DNA from: an uncultured Myxococcales bacterium
GTDB lineage: Bacteria; Myxococcota_A; UBA9042
NCBI GenBank assembly: GCA_903919145.1
Contig: CAIXGW010000158.1
Location: forward strand, 1-38,569
Direction of reading: 5' to 3'
Length of the DNA: 38,569 bases
Numbering within the stretch: position 1 is the first letter of the stretch; the number at the start of each line of letters is the position of its first letter. Of the stretch, positions 1 through 8,201 are shown piece after piece. The notes under the pieces are model-generated. The model worked only from the letters and a program-made list of their open reading frames with translations. It was not told the origin of the DNA and searched no databases. The position numbers were made by a program, and so were the translations under genes.

Positions 1-38
1 AATATTTCGCCCGCCTGGGCGCTCGCAAGACGATCGCC

Positions 39-123
39 CTAGGACCCTGTCGGATGCTGCGGCTGATTCAATAGTTTTAAGGAGTTATCCCTAGGCGACG
101 GCATTACTCCGACAGGCTCCTAG
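39..123. repeat. 85-bp inverted-repeat element (MITE-like)
   Basis: Bases 39-54 and 108-123 form a 16-bp terminal inverted repeat with 15 of 16 positions matching; the single mismatch is at the seventh base. Each outer end is a CTAG tetramer (39-42 and 120-123), as expected for a 4-bp palindromic target duplication. The 53-bp interior is AT-richer than its surroundings and carries no reading frame of note. Size and structure fit a miniature non-autonomous element or a fused pair of insertion-sequence ends. No transposase is visible, so the parent family is unknown. A long-stem intergenic hairpin is the alternative. Confidence 0.5.
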
Positions 124-177
124 TGCCTTGCCGCGGCTCCTACCGGTGCTGCCCAGCCGGGCCAAAGACAGGAGCCT

Positions 178-381
178 ATGGATACACTGACCTTTGTGGG
201 GCTGCTCATTGCCTGGATCGCCGTGCAGACCTGGGTGCTGCCGCGCTTGGGCGTGCCCCCCTGAGCAGTGCCTCAGCCGCGCCGTGTTGCGCGGAGCCCC
301 CAAGACGGCGCAGCCGAGCCCAGTGCCGATAGCGAACCCCCTGCCAGCCAAGGGCCTTCTTCGGGTTGCGGCTGTCGCTGA
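178..381 (+). CDS. Short single-pass membrane peptide, possible selenoprotein (UGA at 262-264)
   Basis: An AGGAG motif at 170-174 lies 3 nt before an ATG at 178. The first 28 codons are strongly GC3-biased and encode one hydrophobic helix (residues 3-21) followed by a basic-proline turn ending LPRLGVPP, then TGA at 262. Read conventionally it is a 28-residue membrane peptide. If TGA is read as selenocysteine, the frame runs 38 more codons through an Ala/Pro/Ser-rich stretch to a C-terminal SGCGCR and a TGA at 379-381 (67 residues). A hairpin with a G near the start of its loop sits 19 nt after the TGA, inside the bacterial SECIS window. No selA, selB, selD or tRNA-Sec is in the window, so recoding is an inference. 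An open 38-codon stretch in GC-rich DNA is weak evidence by itself. Confidence 0.35.
277..294 (+). promoter_or_regulatory. SECIS-like hairpin after UGA 262-264
   Basis: CCGCGC (277-282) pairs perfectly with GCGCGG (289-294) around the six-base loop CGTGTT. G284, the second loop base, is separated from the UGA by 19 nt. Bacterial SECIS elements need a short upper stem, a small loop with G in the first two positions, and about 16-37 nt from the UGA; all three are met. GC-rich hairpins are common here, so this is suggestive only. Confidence 0.3.
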
Positions 382-509
382 TCCGCGCTTGACCCGGCCG
401 GCAAGAGCTTGGATTTGCGTCCCAGCTGGCTTGCCCGACAGAAAGAACCCAAGAACGCCGCCATCTGCAGCTGGGGCCGGCTATCCCGTTGCGCATGACG
501 ATTTTTCGC

Positions 510-538
510 TTGCGTACAGGCAGCTTGCCCCCTATCGT
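510..538 (+). promoter_or_regulatory. Possible sigma-70-type promoter for the lipoprotein gene at 563
   Basis: TTGCGT at 510-515 and TATCGT at 533-538 are separated by exactly 17 nt and would start transcription about 18 nt before the ATG at 563. The -35 matches four and the -10 four of six consensus bases. This is an unproved prediction. Confidence 0.3.
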
Positions 539-562
539 ACTTCGGCACGGCAACCGGGGGCG

Positions 563-1678
563 ATGATGGGCGGGCACCTAAAAAAGCGGCACAATTCTCT
601 TGGTCGGGCGGTGGGCATCTGCTCTGGCTTGGCAGCCCTGGCCGCGGGCGCGCTGGGGCTAGTCGGGTGTGCGCAGTCGCAGCCGCAGACGGGCGTCGTC
701 CAAGCTGCTGAGAGACAGTTGGATCCCGTTGCAGCGCCAGGGCCATTGCCAGTCTCTCCGGCCGCAGGTCCGCTGAGTCAGCCTCAAGCTCAGCCGCAGC
801 CCCAGCCAGCCTCTCAGCCGCAGCTTCGCACCGTGGCGACCTTGCCGTGGGGCGCGCAAGCGCGGCAGCTTGGCCGGGTGCTGGGCGGCGAACAGAACCC
901 CGAAGGGCCCATGTCTCTGGATGCCGACGCTGCTGGCCAGGTCTGGCTGCTGGACCAGGTCAACCAACGGCTGGTGCGCCTGGGTCGCCAGGGCCAGTGG
1001 CACCAGATCGCTGCGCCGCGGACGGCCCAGGAGCTGGCCATCGACGACCAGGGCCAGCCGTGGGTCCTGGACCGGCTGGTCGGCAAGCAGCTGCTGCGGC
1101 TGGATGCGCAGAGCGGCGCGCAGCTGCAGCACATCAGCCTGCAGGCGCCAGACCAAGAGCCCTGGCTGATCACGGCACTGCAGATCCACGGCGGCGGCCT
1201 GTATGCCGAGTACGAGCACAGCGAGCTGCGCCGGCTCACCGGCAGCGGCGCAAGCGTGCTGCAGGGCCGGCCTACCCGCGATCAGCAGTGGTTGCTCAAG
1301 GCATTGCGCGTGCCGCCTGACAGGGTAGCCGTGGCTGGCAGGGCGGCGGGAGAGGCTGCCGATGCCGCGCCCGGGCTGGCGATCCAGACGCAATTCGACA
1401 AGCCGGTAGCACAGTTGGTAGAGCTCGCTGCCGTAGAGGCCCAGCGCATCTGGCTGGTGGCCGACCTGGTGCAGCTGGACCCAGAGGGCCGGCCCAGCGC
1501 GCGGTATCGCCAGGCCGTGGTGCTGGACAGCGCCGGTACCGTGGTGCTGCGCCGCGATCTGTGCGCTCCCTACGGCCCCGAAGAGCAGTTGCGCAGCGCG
1601 CGCCTGGGCCGCGACGGCCACCTGTACAACCTGTGCCTGGGCGCGACGGGTGCGACCATTGAGGAGGTGCTGCCGTGA
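563..1678 (+). CDS. Lipoprotein with beta-propeller-like (NHL-type) repeats
   Basis: The 371-residue product begins with a basic n-region, a hydrophobic stretch and a lipobox LVGC with Cys36, so it should be exported and lipid-anchored. Residues ~40-90 are a Pro/Gln/Ala-rich linker. After that come strand-turn repeats of the type (L/A)D-x-x-G-Q-(V/P)-W-(L/V)-LD, seen around residues 112-120 and 153-163, typical of NHL or other propeller blades. No catalytic motif is visible and the role is unknown. The frame is open upstream to base 194, but that stretch is proline-rich and lacks a signal sequence; the ATG at 563 puts a proper signal peptide at the N-terminus. The stop overlaps the start of the next gene (GTGA), so the two proteins are probably made together. 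Confidence 0.72.
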   Translation: MMGGHLKKRHNSLGRAVGICSGLAALAAGALGLVGCAQSQPQTGVVQAAERQLDPVAAPGPLPVSPAAGPLSQPQAQPQPQPASQPQLRTVATLPWGAQARQLGRVLGGEQNPEGPMSLDADAAGQVWLLDQVNQRLVRLGRQGQWHQIAAPRTAQELAIDDQGQPWVLDRLVGKQLLRLDAQSGAQLQHISLQAPDQEPWLITALQIHGGGLYAEYEHSELRRLTGSGASVLQGRPTRDQQWLLKALRVPPDRVAVAGRAAGEAADAAPGLAIQTQFDKPVAQLVELAAVEAQRIWLVADLVQLDPEGRPSARYRQAVVLDSAGTVVLRRDLCAPYGPEEQLRSARLGRDGHLYNLCLGATGATIEEVLP

Positions 1679-3597
1679 ATGCAAGCCGCCTCTGCTTGGC
1701 CATTACAGCCGCGTTCTTTTGCTTTGGTTTCACAGCGCCTGCGCTAGCGGCTCCGCAGCCGATGACCCGCGATGCCATCGTCGCCCTGGGCAAGACGGTG
1801 GTCGGATTCTCCTACTGGTGGGGCGGCGGCAAGTGGCTGCCCGGGGCGGCCGACAAGGGCAAGTGCATCCCCCAGGGCGGCAACGGCTGCCCCGACTGCA
1901 CCCACACCGGCGCCTATGGTGCGGATTGTTCTGGCTTTGTTGCCAAGGCTTGGCAGATCGACAAGCCCTCGCCGCTGGAGCAAGGCTACCACCCCTACAG
2001 CACCTGGCACTTCGATACCTACAGCTACTGGTGGAACAAAATCCCCAAGGGAGAGGCCCAGCGCGCCGACGCGTTCAACTACAACAAGAACGGAGCGGGC
2101 CACATCTTCTTGTATGACAAGGGGGATCCCTGGGGCAGCGTCTACGCCTGGGAGTGCAAGGGCTGCAGCTACGGCTGCGTCTACAACCTGCGCAGCGTGT
2201 CTGCCGACTACGCCGTGCTGCGGCGCAAGCTAATTTCTGAGACGCCCAAGTGCACGCCCCACTGCGAGGGATCGGTGATGGTCGGCGCCGACTGCGGCAA
2301 GGGCGACTGCGCGGCCTACGGCGCCACCTGTGCCAACGATGACCTGGGGCTGCGCTGTGTGTCGATCTACTGCCCGCCCAAAGGCACCACCGCGACTTGC
2401 CTACCGGACCCCAAGGGCGGCAAGATCGCCACCTGCAAGAACGGTGCGCTCAGCGACCCCGGCGACTGCTCCGTCTACGGCGCCTTCTGCTCGACCAAAG
2501 CCGGGCCTGCGGCCAAGTGCGTGTCGGCCTTCTGCGCGGCCTCGCCCAGCGTCGCCCCCACCGCTGGCGCCCTGTGCTACCAGGGCAAGCGCTATGTCTG
2601 CGCCAGCAATGGCGATGTTAGTGAAGCGCCATGCCCCAGCGGCCAGCCGTGCCAGACCGTTGCTGGCCAAAGTGGCCCCGGCAGCGGCAACTGCGGCCCA
2701 GCGCCCTGCGCCAACTGCGACGACGGCAATCCGTGCACGGCCGACACCTGCAACAATGGCAGCTGTGTCCACACCCCCGCGGCCGCCAGCTGCAGCGACA
2801 ACAACCCCTGCACCGAGGCGGACTCTTGCAGCGCCGGCAGCTGCGCCGGTCAGACCAAAGACTGCTCTGACGGTTCTGCTTGCACCACAGACAGTTGTCA
2901 GGCCGGCTCTTGCCAGCACGCCGTTGTCGATGGCGGCTGCGATGACGGCAACGTCTGCACCAAAGACGCCTGTGGGCCCGGCGGTTGCACTCACGTCAAC
3001 CAAAGCGGCGCCTGCGAAGACGGCGATGGCTGCACCGCCGGCGGTGGCTGCATCGGCGGTCTCTGCACAACGGGCGGCCAGAAGATGTGCGACGACGACA
3101 ACACCTGCACGGCCGACTCGTGCAAAGACGGCACCTGCCTGTACCAGCCGCTGCCCGGCGGCTGCGACGACGGCGACGCCTGCAGCGAGGGCGACTACTG
3201 CGCGCAGGGCCAGTGCCTCTCTGGGGCGACCAAGGCTTGCGACGACGGCAAGGCCTGCACCGTGGACAGCTGCAGCGACGGCAGCTGCCAGCACCTGGCT
3301 GTAGGGTGCGCTGACGCCGACCTCGACGGCGCTGCTGCCGGCGGCGATGGCTCCGCGGGGCTAGCGCAGGACGCCTCCAACGGCACCGGGCTTGGCTCGC
3401 TGGACGGCGGAGGGTCTGGCGCGGCCGGCGCCAAGAATGTGGCCCCGGCACCGCCGGCTGGCTGTACGGCCGGACCCTCAGCATCCACGGGTAGTTGGGC
3501 GGCCCTGCTGCTGACAGCCGCGGCCCTGGCCTGGCGCCGGCGCAAAGGGTCTACTGATCCGGCGGCGGTAAGGGCAGCCACCGTCCCCGCGCGCTGA
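1675..3597 (+). CDS. Exported NlpC/P60-like cysteine hydrolase with Cys-rich repeats and MYXO-CTERM-like tail
   Basis: A strong AGGAGG (1662-1667) precedes a GTG start that overlaps the upstream stop by 4 nt. The 640-residue product has a signal peptide ending near residue 26 (ALA), then an NlpC/P60-like domain: GADCSGF with candidate nucleophile Cys85, and GAGHIF with candidate His143. Residues ~190-550 are Cys-rich, with repeated units of the form CDDGxxCTxDxC...GxCxH resembling the slime-mould CTDC type found in myxobacterial surface proteins. The C-terminus has Gly-Cys597, a hydrophobic helix (608-620) and RRRK (621-624), matching the MYXO-CTERM sorting pattern. It is therefore probably a surface-anchored peptidoglycan or amide hydrolase. 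The 16-residue tail after the Arg cluster is longer than usual. The third catalytic residue was not identified. Confidence 0.8.
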   Translation: MNASRLCLAITAAFFCFGFTAPALAAPQPMTRDAIVALGKTVVGFSYWWGGGKWLPGAADKGKCIPQGGNGCPDCTHTGAYGADCSGFVAKAWQIDKPSPLEQGYHPYSTWHFDTYSYWWNKIPKGEAQRADAFNYNKNGAGHIFLYDKGDPWGSVYAWECKGCSYGCVYNLRSVSADYAVLRRKLISETPKCTPHCEGSVMVGADCGKGDCAAYGATCANDDLGLRCVSIYCPPKGTTATCLPDPKGGKIATCKNGALSDPGDCSVYGAFCSTKAGPAAKCVSAFCAASPSVAPTAGALCYQGKRYVCASNGDVSEAPCPSGQPCQTVAGQSGPGSGNCGPAPCANCDDGNPCTADTCNNGSCVHTPAAASCSDNNPCTEADSCSAGSCAGQTKDCSDGSACTTDSCQAGSCQHAVVDGGCDDGNVCTKDACGPGGCTHVNQSGACEDGDGCTAGGGCIGGLCTTGGQKMCDDDNTCTADSCKDGTCLYQPLPGGCDDGDACSEGDYCAQGQCLSGATKACDDGKACTVDSCSDGSCQHLAVGCADADLDGAAAGGDGSAGLAQDASNGTGLGSLDGGGSGAAGAKNVAPAPPAGCTAGPSASTGSWAALLLTAAALAWRRRKGSTDPAAVRAATVPAR

Positions 3598-3682
3598 GAG
3601 GCGTTTGTGGCTGGCCTGACCGATAGCTGAATAGCTTGGCGATCTCTGCTTGCCGGCCCGCAGAAACGCAGGCTGGCGTTGA

Positions 3683-4282
3683 TCAGTTGGCTTGGGCGAT
3701 CCTGCGCAGCATCTCCATGTCCAGAGGCTGGGTCTCGCGATCCTGGTCCACCGCTGCCAGGGGCCGGCGCGCCACCCTCAGCAGCCCGCGCTGGGCTTCC
3801 TGTAGGGTCTGGCGCAGCTCTTCCAGCTCAAAGCGCAGCCGCAGCACTTCGTCGCGTTCGGCCTCCATGGCCTGGCGCAGCACCGCAATCGTGGCGGCCT
3901 GCTCCTCGGCGATGCGCTGGGCGGCGCGGCGGTGCTCCGCTTCTGCGTGCAGCAGCTCCACGACCACCCCCATCGGCACCAGGTGGTCGCGCTGCGCCAG
4001 CTGAGCCACGGGAGCGGACGACTTGCTGTACGTCGCCAGGATCTCCGCCTCGCTGCGCAGCCTGGGGGCGACCAGCGGAGTTTGCAGCTCCTGCTTGGCT
4101 TCGGCTTTGGCGAGTTCGCGGTTGCGCCACTGCTCCAGCGCTTCGGCGGGGATGCGCCAGGTAGGGCTGCCGTGCTTGCCCTGCACGGAGGTGGCGCCGG
4201 GCAGCTGCCCTTCTGCCGCACAGCGCCTCAGCAATTTGGGTTGCACGCCAAGGAGATCCGCAGCCTGCCGCATCGTATACAT
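3683..4282 (-). CDS. MerR/excisionase-type helix-turn-helix protein with coiled coil
   Basis: The 199-residue product starts with a MerR/BldC-like winged helix (residues 1-55: MRQAADLLGVQPKLLRRC, then WRIPAEALEQW), the pattern of proteins that bind DNA through a short N-terminal reader. Residues ~95-180 are Glu/Arg/Leu-rich heptads (VLRQAMEAERDEVLRLR and following) predicted as a coiled coil, so it probably dimerises. A GGGGAG motif lies ~7 nt before the ATG. It is divergent from the acyltransferase gene, with about 160 nt between the starts. There is no effector domain. It could be a transcription factor or a structural DNA-binding protein; the target is unknown. Confidence 0.72.
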   Translation of the reverse strand: MYTMRQAADLLGVQPKLLRRCAAEGQLPGATSVQGKHGSPTWRIPAEALEQWRNRELAKAEAKQELQTPLVAPRLRSEAEILATYSKSSAPVAQLAQRDHLVPMGVVVELLHAEAEHRRAAQRIAEEQAATIAVLRQAMEAERDEVLRLRFELEELRQTLQEAQRGLLRVARRPLAAVDQDRETQPLDMEMLRRIAQAN

Positions 4283-4443
4283 CGCATTCTCCCCATTCAG
4301 GCCTTCAGGCTAGATCCATGGGGGGCAACGTCAAGTTTTCAAGCCACCGTGCGCCCCCGCCCGGCTGCAGTCCGCGGCCGCAGCCGTCGCTTGCGCCCGG
4401 GCCGCCCCTCCCCGTAGGATCGCCGCCGCAGCATGAGGACACC

Positions 4444-5472
4444 GTGGCGCACAAATCGACCGCAGATCGTGTGAAACCCAGCGCCACTGCGCGCCTTTTT
4501 GAGGCGCTGCACGCCGGTCAGGCGTTGGCTGGCCAGCTGGCGCGGCTGACCGAGCCAGAGCACCGCCGGCCGCTGCTGGCCCAAGCTCTGCGCGAAGCCG
4601 GCGAGGCTGGGCAGGAAGTGCTGTCTTTGCTGGCGAGCAACGGCTGGCGCACGCCGCCAGAAGAGGTCGAGCGGCGCTTTGCCCACCTGCTGGCCTCCAA
4701 GAATCTGTCTGAGTATGGCGTAGACGCCTTTGGATTTGCGCCTTCGGAGATCCGCAAGTACGTGCCGGCATTCGAGTTTCTGTATCGAGTGTGGTTTCGC
4801 GCAGAAGTGCATGACATCGACCGCGTCCCAGAAGGGCGCTGCCTGCTCATCTCCAATCACTCCGGGCAGTTGCCCTTTGATGCGGCGGCGATTGGCGCCA
4901 GTATGCTGCTGGACCGCGAGCCGCCGCGGATCGTCCGGTCGATGGTCGAGAAGTTTGCCACTGCGCTGCCCTTTTTTGGCACGCTGTGCAACCGCTGCGG
5001 CCAGGTCACCGGTCTGCCCGACAACTGCCGGCGCCTGCTGGACGCCGACGAGTGCGTGCTGGTGTTTCCCGAAGGGGCCCGCGGGATCAACAAGACGTTT
5101 CGCGAGCGCTACCGGATGACCCCGTTTGGCCACGGATTTTTGCGGCTGGCCCTGGAGACTCGCACGCCGATTGTGCCCGTGGCCGTTGTCGGCGCCGAAG
5201 AGCAGACCATCAACCTGTTTGACTTCAAAGCCCTGGCCAAGCTGGTGCAGTCGCCCTCTGTGCCGATCACGCCGCTGATGCCGCTGCTGGGGCCGCTGGC
5301 GCTGCTGCCGGCACCGGTCAAGTATCGGATCTACTACGGCGAGCCGATGCTGTTTGACGGCGATCCCAACGACGACGACGCAGTGGTTGCGGTCAAGGTC
5401 GCGCAAGTCAAGTCCGCTATTCAGGATCTTCTGGAGCGCGGCCTCAGGGAACGGCGCGGCGTGCTGATCTGA
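4444..5472 (+). CDS. PlsC-family lysophospholipid acyltransferase
   Basis: This 342-residue protein carries the acyltransferase hallmarks: NHSGQLPFD at residues 138-146 (the long NHSGxLPxD variant of the NHx4D box) and VFPEGARG for glycerophosphate binding. It should transfer acyl groups to a lysophospholipid or related lipid at the inner membrane. About 110 residues precede the catalytic box, making it longer than a minimal PlsC. The frame is open from an ATG at 4318, but residues encoded by 4318-4443 are proline-rich and non-conserved in look; the GTG at 4444 with GAGGA just upstream is preferred. The SDR gene follows 28 nt downstream, so the two probably form an operon. Confidence 0.83.
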   Translation: MAHKSTADRVKPSATARLFEALHAGQALAGQLARLTEPEHRRPLLAQALREAGEAGQEVLSLLASNGWRTPPEEVERRFAHLLASKNLSEYGVDAFGFAPSEIRKYVPAFEFLYRVWFRAEVHDIDRVPEGRCLLISNHSGQLPFDAAAIGASMLLDREPPRIVRSMVEKFATALPFFGTLCNRCGQVTGLPDNCRRLLDADECVLVFPEGARGINKTFRERYRMTPFGHGFLRLALETRTPIVPVAVVGAEEQTINLFDFKALAKLVQSPSVPITPLMPLLGPLALLPAPVKYRIYYGEPMLFDGDPNDDDAVVAVKVAQVKSAIQDLLERGLRERRGVLI

Positions 5473-5500
5473 CCGCCCCCCCACCGCACAAGAGGTACCG

Positions 5501-6481
5501 ATGAAGCGCAGGCAGATCGCAGTCATCACCGGCATCGGCGGCCGGCTGGGCCAATTGCTCACCCGGCGCCTGCACCGCGAAGAGTCTTGGAAAGTCATTG
5601 GCATTGACCGCCGGCCGTTTCCGCGCCGCCCGGCCGACGTCGAGCACCTGCGCATCGACATCCGCCGCAAAGCCTGCGAGGACCTGTTTCGCACCCACCG
5701 CGTCGATGTGATCTTCCACCTGGGCTTGATGCACGATCCCCGCCAGGGTACCGGCGAGCATCACACTTGGAACCTGTTGGGAACCAAGCAGGTGCTGGAG
5801 TTTGCCCAGCGCTATGAAGTGCCCAAGGTCGTCATTCTCTCGACCGGCGACGTCTACGGGCCGCAGAGTGACAACCCGGCCTTCATTGGCGAGGACGCAC
5901 CGCTGCTGGGGGCTCAGCGCTTCTCCGGCATGCGCGACCTCATCGCCGTAGACATGTTTGCCCAGTCGTATTTTTGGAAGAACCCAGAGATCGAGACGGT
6001 GGTGCTGCGGCCACCGCATATCCTGGGTGGCGTGCGCAATGCCGTGTCCAACTACCTGCGCCTGCCGCGAATTCCAGTGTTGCTTGGCTTTGACCCCCTG
6101 CTGCAGGTGCTGCACGAAGAGGATGCCGTGTCGGCGATTCTGCTGGCGGCGCGGCCCGGCTTGCGCGGCGTTTTCAATGTGGTCGGGCCCGATGCGTTGC
6201 CGCTGCGTCAGCTGGTGGCCCTGACCGGCAAGCCGACGCTGGCCCTGCCGCACGTGATCCTGCCGGGGCTGGCCAAGCGGTTGTTTCAGTTGCGGCTGGC
6301 CAACTTCCCCGCGGCCGAGCTGGACTATATCCGCTACTCGGCGACGCTGGATGGCCGCCGGCTTCAGGAGTTGGCTCGCTGGCGCCACGCCTACTCCGTG
6401 GCCGACTCGGTGTCCGCAGCGCTGCGGCGCGGGATCTTCGACGGCCACCAAGCCCCCGTCGCTTTGCAGGCGGCTGGCTGA
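5501..6481 (+). CDS. Extended SDR (NAD-dependent epimerase/dehydratase family), atypical active site
   Basis: The 326-residue protein has the N-terminal Rossmann glycine motif TGIGGRLGQ (residues ~10-18), an acidic-basic turn after beta-2 (IDRRPF) and the VIFHLG strand typical of extended SDRs such as UDP-sugar epimerases. The usual YxxxK catalytic pair should lie after the YGPQSDNPAF...ED segment, but the sequence there reads RFSGMRDLIAVD, with Gly and Leu where Tyr and Lys are expected. Activity is therefore doubtful or uses other residues. It follows the acyltransferase gene with an AGAGGT motif before the ATG. A partner role in lipid or surface-polysaccharide metabolism is inferred from context only. 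Confidence 0.8.
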   Translation: MKRRQIAVITGIGGRLGQLLTRRLHREESWKVIGIDRRPFPRRPADVEHLRIDIRRKACEDLFRTHRVDVIFHLGLMHDPRQGTGEHHTWNLLGTKQVLEFAQRYEVPKVVILSTGDVYGPQSDNPAFIGEDAPLLGAQRFSGMRDLIAVDMFAQSYFWKNPEIETVVLRPPHILGGVRNAVSNYLRLPRIPVLLGFDPLLQVLHEEDAVSAILLAARPGLRGVFNVVGPDALPLRQLVALTGKPTLALPHVILPGLAKRLFQLRLANFPAAELDYIRYSATLDGRRLQELARWRHAYSVADSVSAALRRGIFDGHQAPVALQAAG

Positions 6482-6557
6482 TACCCAAGGGCGCTAAGTC
6501 CATTCGGGCCGCCGTGGGCTGTTGGTTGCCGGCTTTGCGCGCCGCTGCTGGGGTCGT

Positions 6558-8201
6558 CTAGGGGCTGGGGGCTGCCTTTGGCCCGCTGCCTGCTTCCAGC
6601 AGCTGGGCGGCGCGGAAGCGCCCGACCTCGGCAGCGCGGCCAGGCCTCTCTGGCACGCCCGCGGTGATGCCCACGGCCCACGTCACCAACACGGCAAAGG
6701 CGGCCAGGTACTGCTGCCACGGCCGCGGCGTGGGCGGCCGGCTGGGGTCGGCAGTCCGCCACGGCCACAGCCACAGGCTGGCCGCCAACCCCACAAAAAC
6801 CAGGGCGCTGGTTGTTCCACCCAGGCCGAGCCAGCTGCCCAGGCTGGGCGACCACGCGCCCACGGTGATCAGCGGCACCGCCAGCTCTAGCACCGGCCGC
6901 TGGACTTGCTCAAAGTGGTAGGGAAAGGTCGCCACCGTGGGCAGGTGCAGCAGCGAGCCGGCCAGTAGGCTGGCGACAACGCCGCCGCGCACTACCGCCG
7001 GCAGCGCGGCCGACCACAACGGCATCAGGCCCCAGCCAAGCAGCGGCACGATGGGCAGCAGGTGGCGGGCACCTGCGCAGTCGCCGGCTGGCCAGTCGGC
7101 AAATCCAGCCACAATCAGCGCATAGAGGCCACTGACCAGCAGGGCGGCGGCGGCGTCGATGCGCTGGTGGCGCGGGCGGTCGCTGCGGCTGGCCAGCCAC
7201 CACAGACCGCCGATGGCCGCAGCCAGCCACGGCGCGTGGTAGAGCAGGCCGCGGCGCGGCGTCAGCCACAGGCCGACCAGTGCCTCGGCTTGCGGCGCGC
7301 GAAAGCCCAGAATTCCGGTGTCCATGATCGCCGCCAGCTGGCGATCTCCTTTGAACTGGTAGGTGAACAGCAGCGGAGAGCCAAGGACCCAGGTGTTGTA
7401 GGTTAGCTGGGCGGCCAGGCCCAGCGCGATGCCAGCCGCAATCGGCCAGACCTGCTGCAGACTGAGCCAGCCGGCGCGCAACGGTGCCTCGCCCGCCGGC
7501 CAGCTGCGCGCCCAGGCGTGCAGGCCGATCAATGCCGCCAGGGCGAAGACGGGCGTGTCCGTCAGCCCGGCGTAGCCCAGCGCGATGCCAATGGCCCAGG
7601 CGCGGCGCCGGCTTAGCTTGGCCGGCTCACTGCCCAACAGAGCAAAGAAGGCTCCACCGGCGCAAGCAGCGGCCAGCCCATGGCCAAAGTACAGGCTGGC
7701 GTAGACCAGCAGCGGCGACGCCGTCGCCATCGCCACCACGGTCAAGTGGGCCGCCTGCGCGCTGCCAAAAGCAGCCAAGTTGCGCAGCAGCAGAACGAGC
7801 ATGGCCAGCAGCGGGGCGGCGACGGTCAGCAGGGTGGCCAGGTAGCCAAAGCGCCACAGGTCGGTGCCCTTGACCCGCGGATCTACGGCGCTGGCTGCCG
7901 CGTAGATGGGCAGGCCAAGGGCGGATAGTCCGGGAGCTTTGTCCATGTAGATGTGGCCGCCATGTTCGCTGCGGTCCACCGGCATGCTGCCGTGGCGGGC
8001 CACGATGCCATCCAGCTCGGGCTGACCCGTCTCTACCACGGCCTGCACAAAATACAGGCGCATCGACTCGTTGGCTGTGTGCAGGTAGGGCCAAAAGTGG
8101 CAGTACCACGACCAGATCAGCGCGACCAGCACCAGCCACGGCCAGAGTCGGTGGGCTGGCGGGGGGGCAACAGACGATTGGGTTGGCGAACGGTACTCCA
8201 C
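6558..8201 (-). CDS. Polytopic GT-C-like (GT39/ArnT-type) membrane protein
   Basis: About 547 residues with roughly ten hydrophobic helices. The first (LVLVALIWSWYCHFW) starts near residue 20 and is followed by a periplasmic-type loop containing SEHGGHIYMDKAPGLSALG, a motif common in GT39/ArnT-like integral-membrane glycosyltransferases that use polyprenyl-linked sugars. Helices with PVFALAALIGL, WPIAAGIALGL and a C-terminal WAVGITAG follow. The donor and acceptor are unknown. The frame is open far upstream, but that part is Arg-rich and non-membrane. The GTG at 8201 keeps the first helix intact; no ribosome-binding site is obvious, so the start is uncertain (GTG 8255 is an alternative). It is convergent with the SDR gene. 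Confidence 0.68.
   Translation of the reverse strand: MEYRSPTQSSVAPPPAHRLWPWLVLVALIWSWYCHFWPYLHTANESMRLYFVQAVVETGQPELDGIVARHGSMPVDRSEHGGHIYMDKAPGLSALGLPIYAAASAVDPRVKGTDLWRFGYLATLLTVAAPLLAMLVLLLRNLAAFGSAQAAHLTVVAMATASPLLVYASLYFGHGLAAACAGGAFFALLGSEPAKLSRRRAWAIGIALGYAGLTDTPVFALAALIGLHAWARSWPAGEAPLRAGWLSLQQVWPIAAGIALGLAAQLTYNTWVLGSPLLFTYQFKGDRQLAAIMDTGILGFRAPQAEALVGLWLTPRRGLLYHAPWLAAAIGGLWWLASRSDRPRHQRIDAAAALLVSGLYALIVAGFADWPAGDCAGARHLLPIVPLLGWGLMPLWSAALPAVVRGGVVASLLAGSLLHLPTVATFPYHFEQVQRPVLELAVPLITVGAWSPSLGSWLGLGGTTSALVFVGLAASLWLWPWRTADPSRPPTPRPWQQYLAAFAVLVTWAVGITAGVPERPGRAAEVGRFRAAQLLEAGSGPKAAPSP

Noticed and set aside
4318..4443. Start of the acyltransferase at ATG 4318
   Set aside because: The added 42 residues are proline-rich with no family resemblance; GTG 4444 has GAGGA upstream.
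5444..6451. Minus-strand open frame opposite the SDR gene
   Set aside because: The sense strand carries the Rossmann motif and SDR architecture; the antisense product has no recognisable domain.
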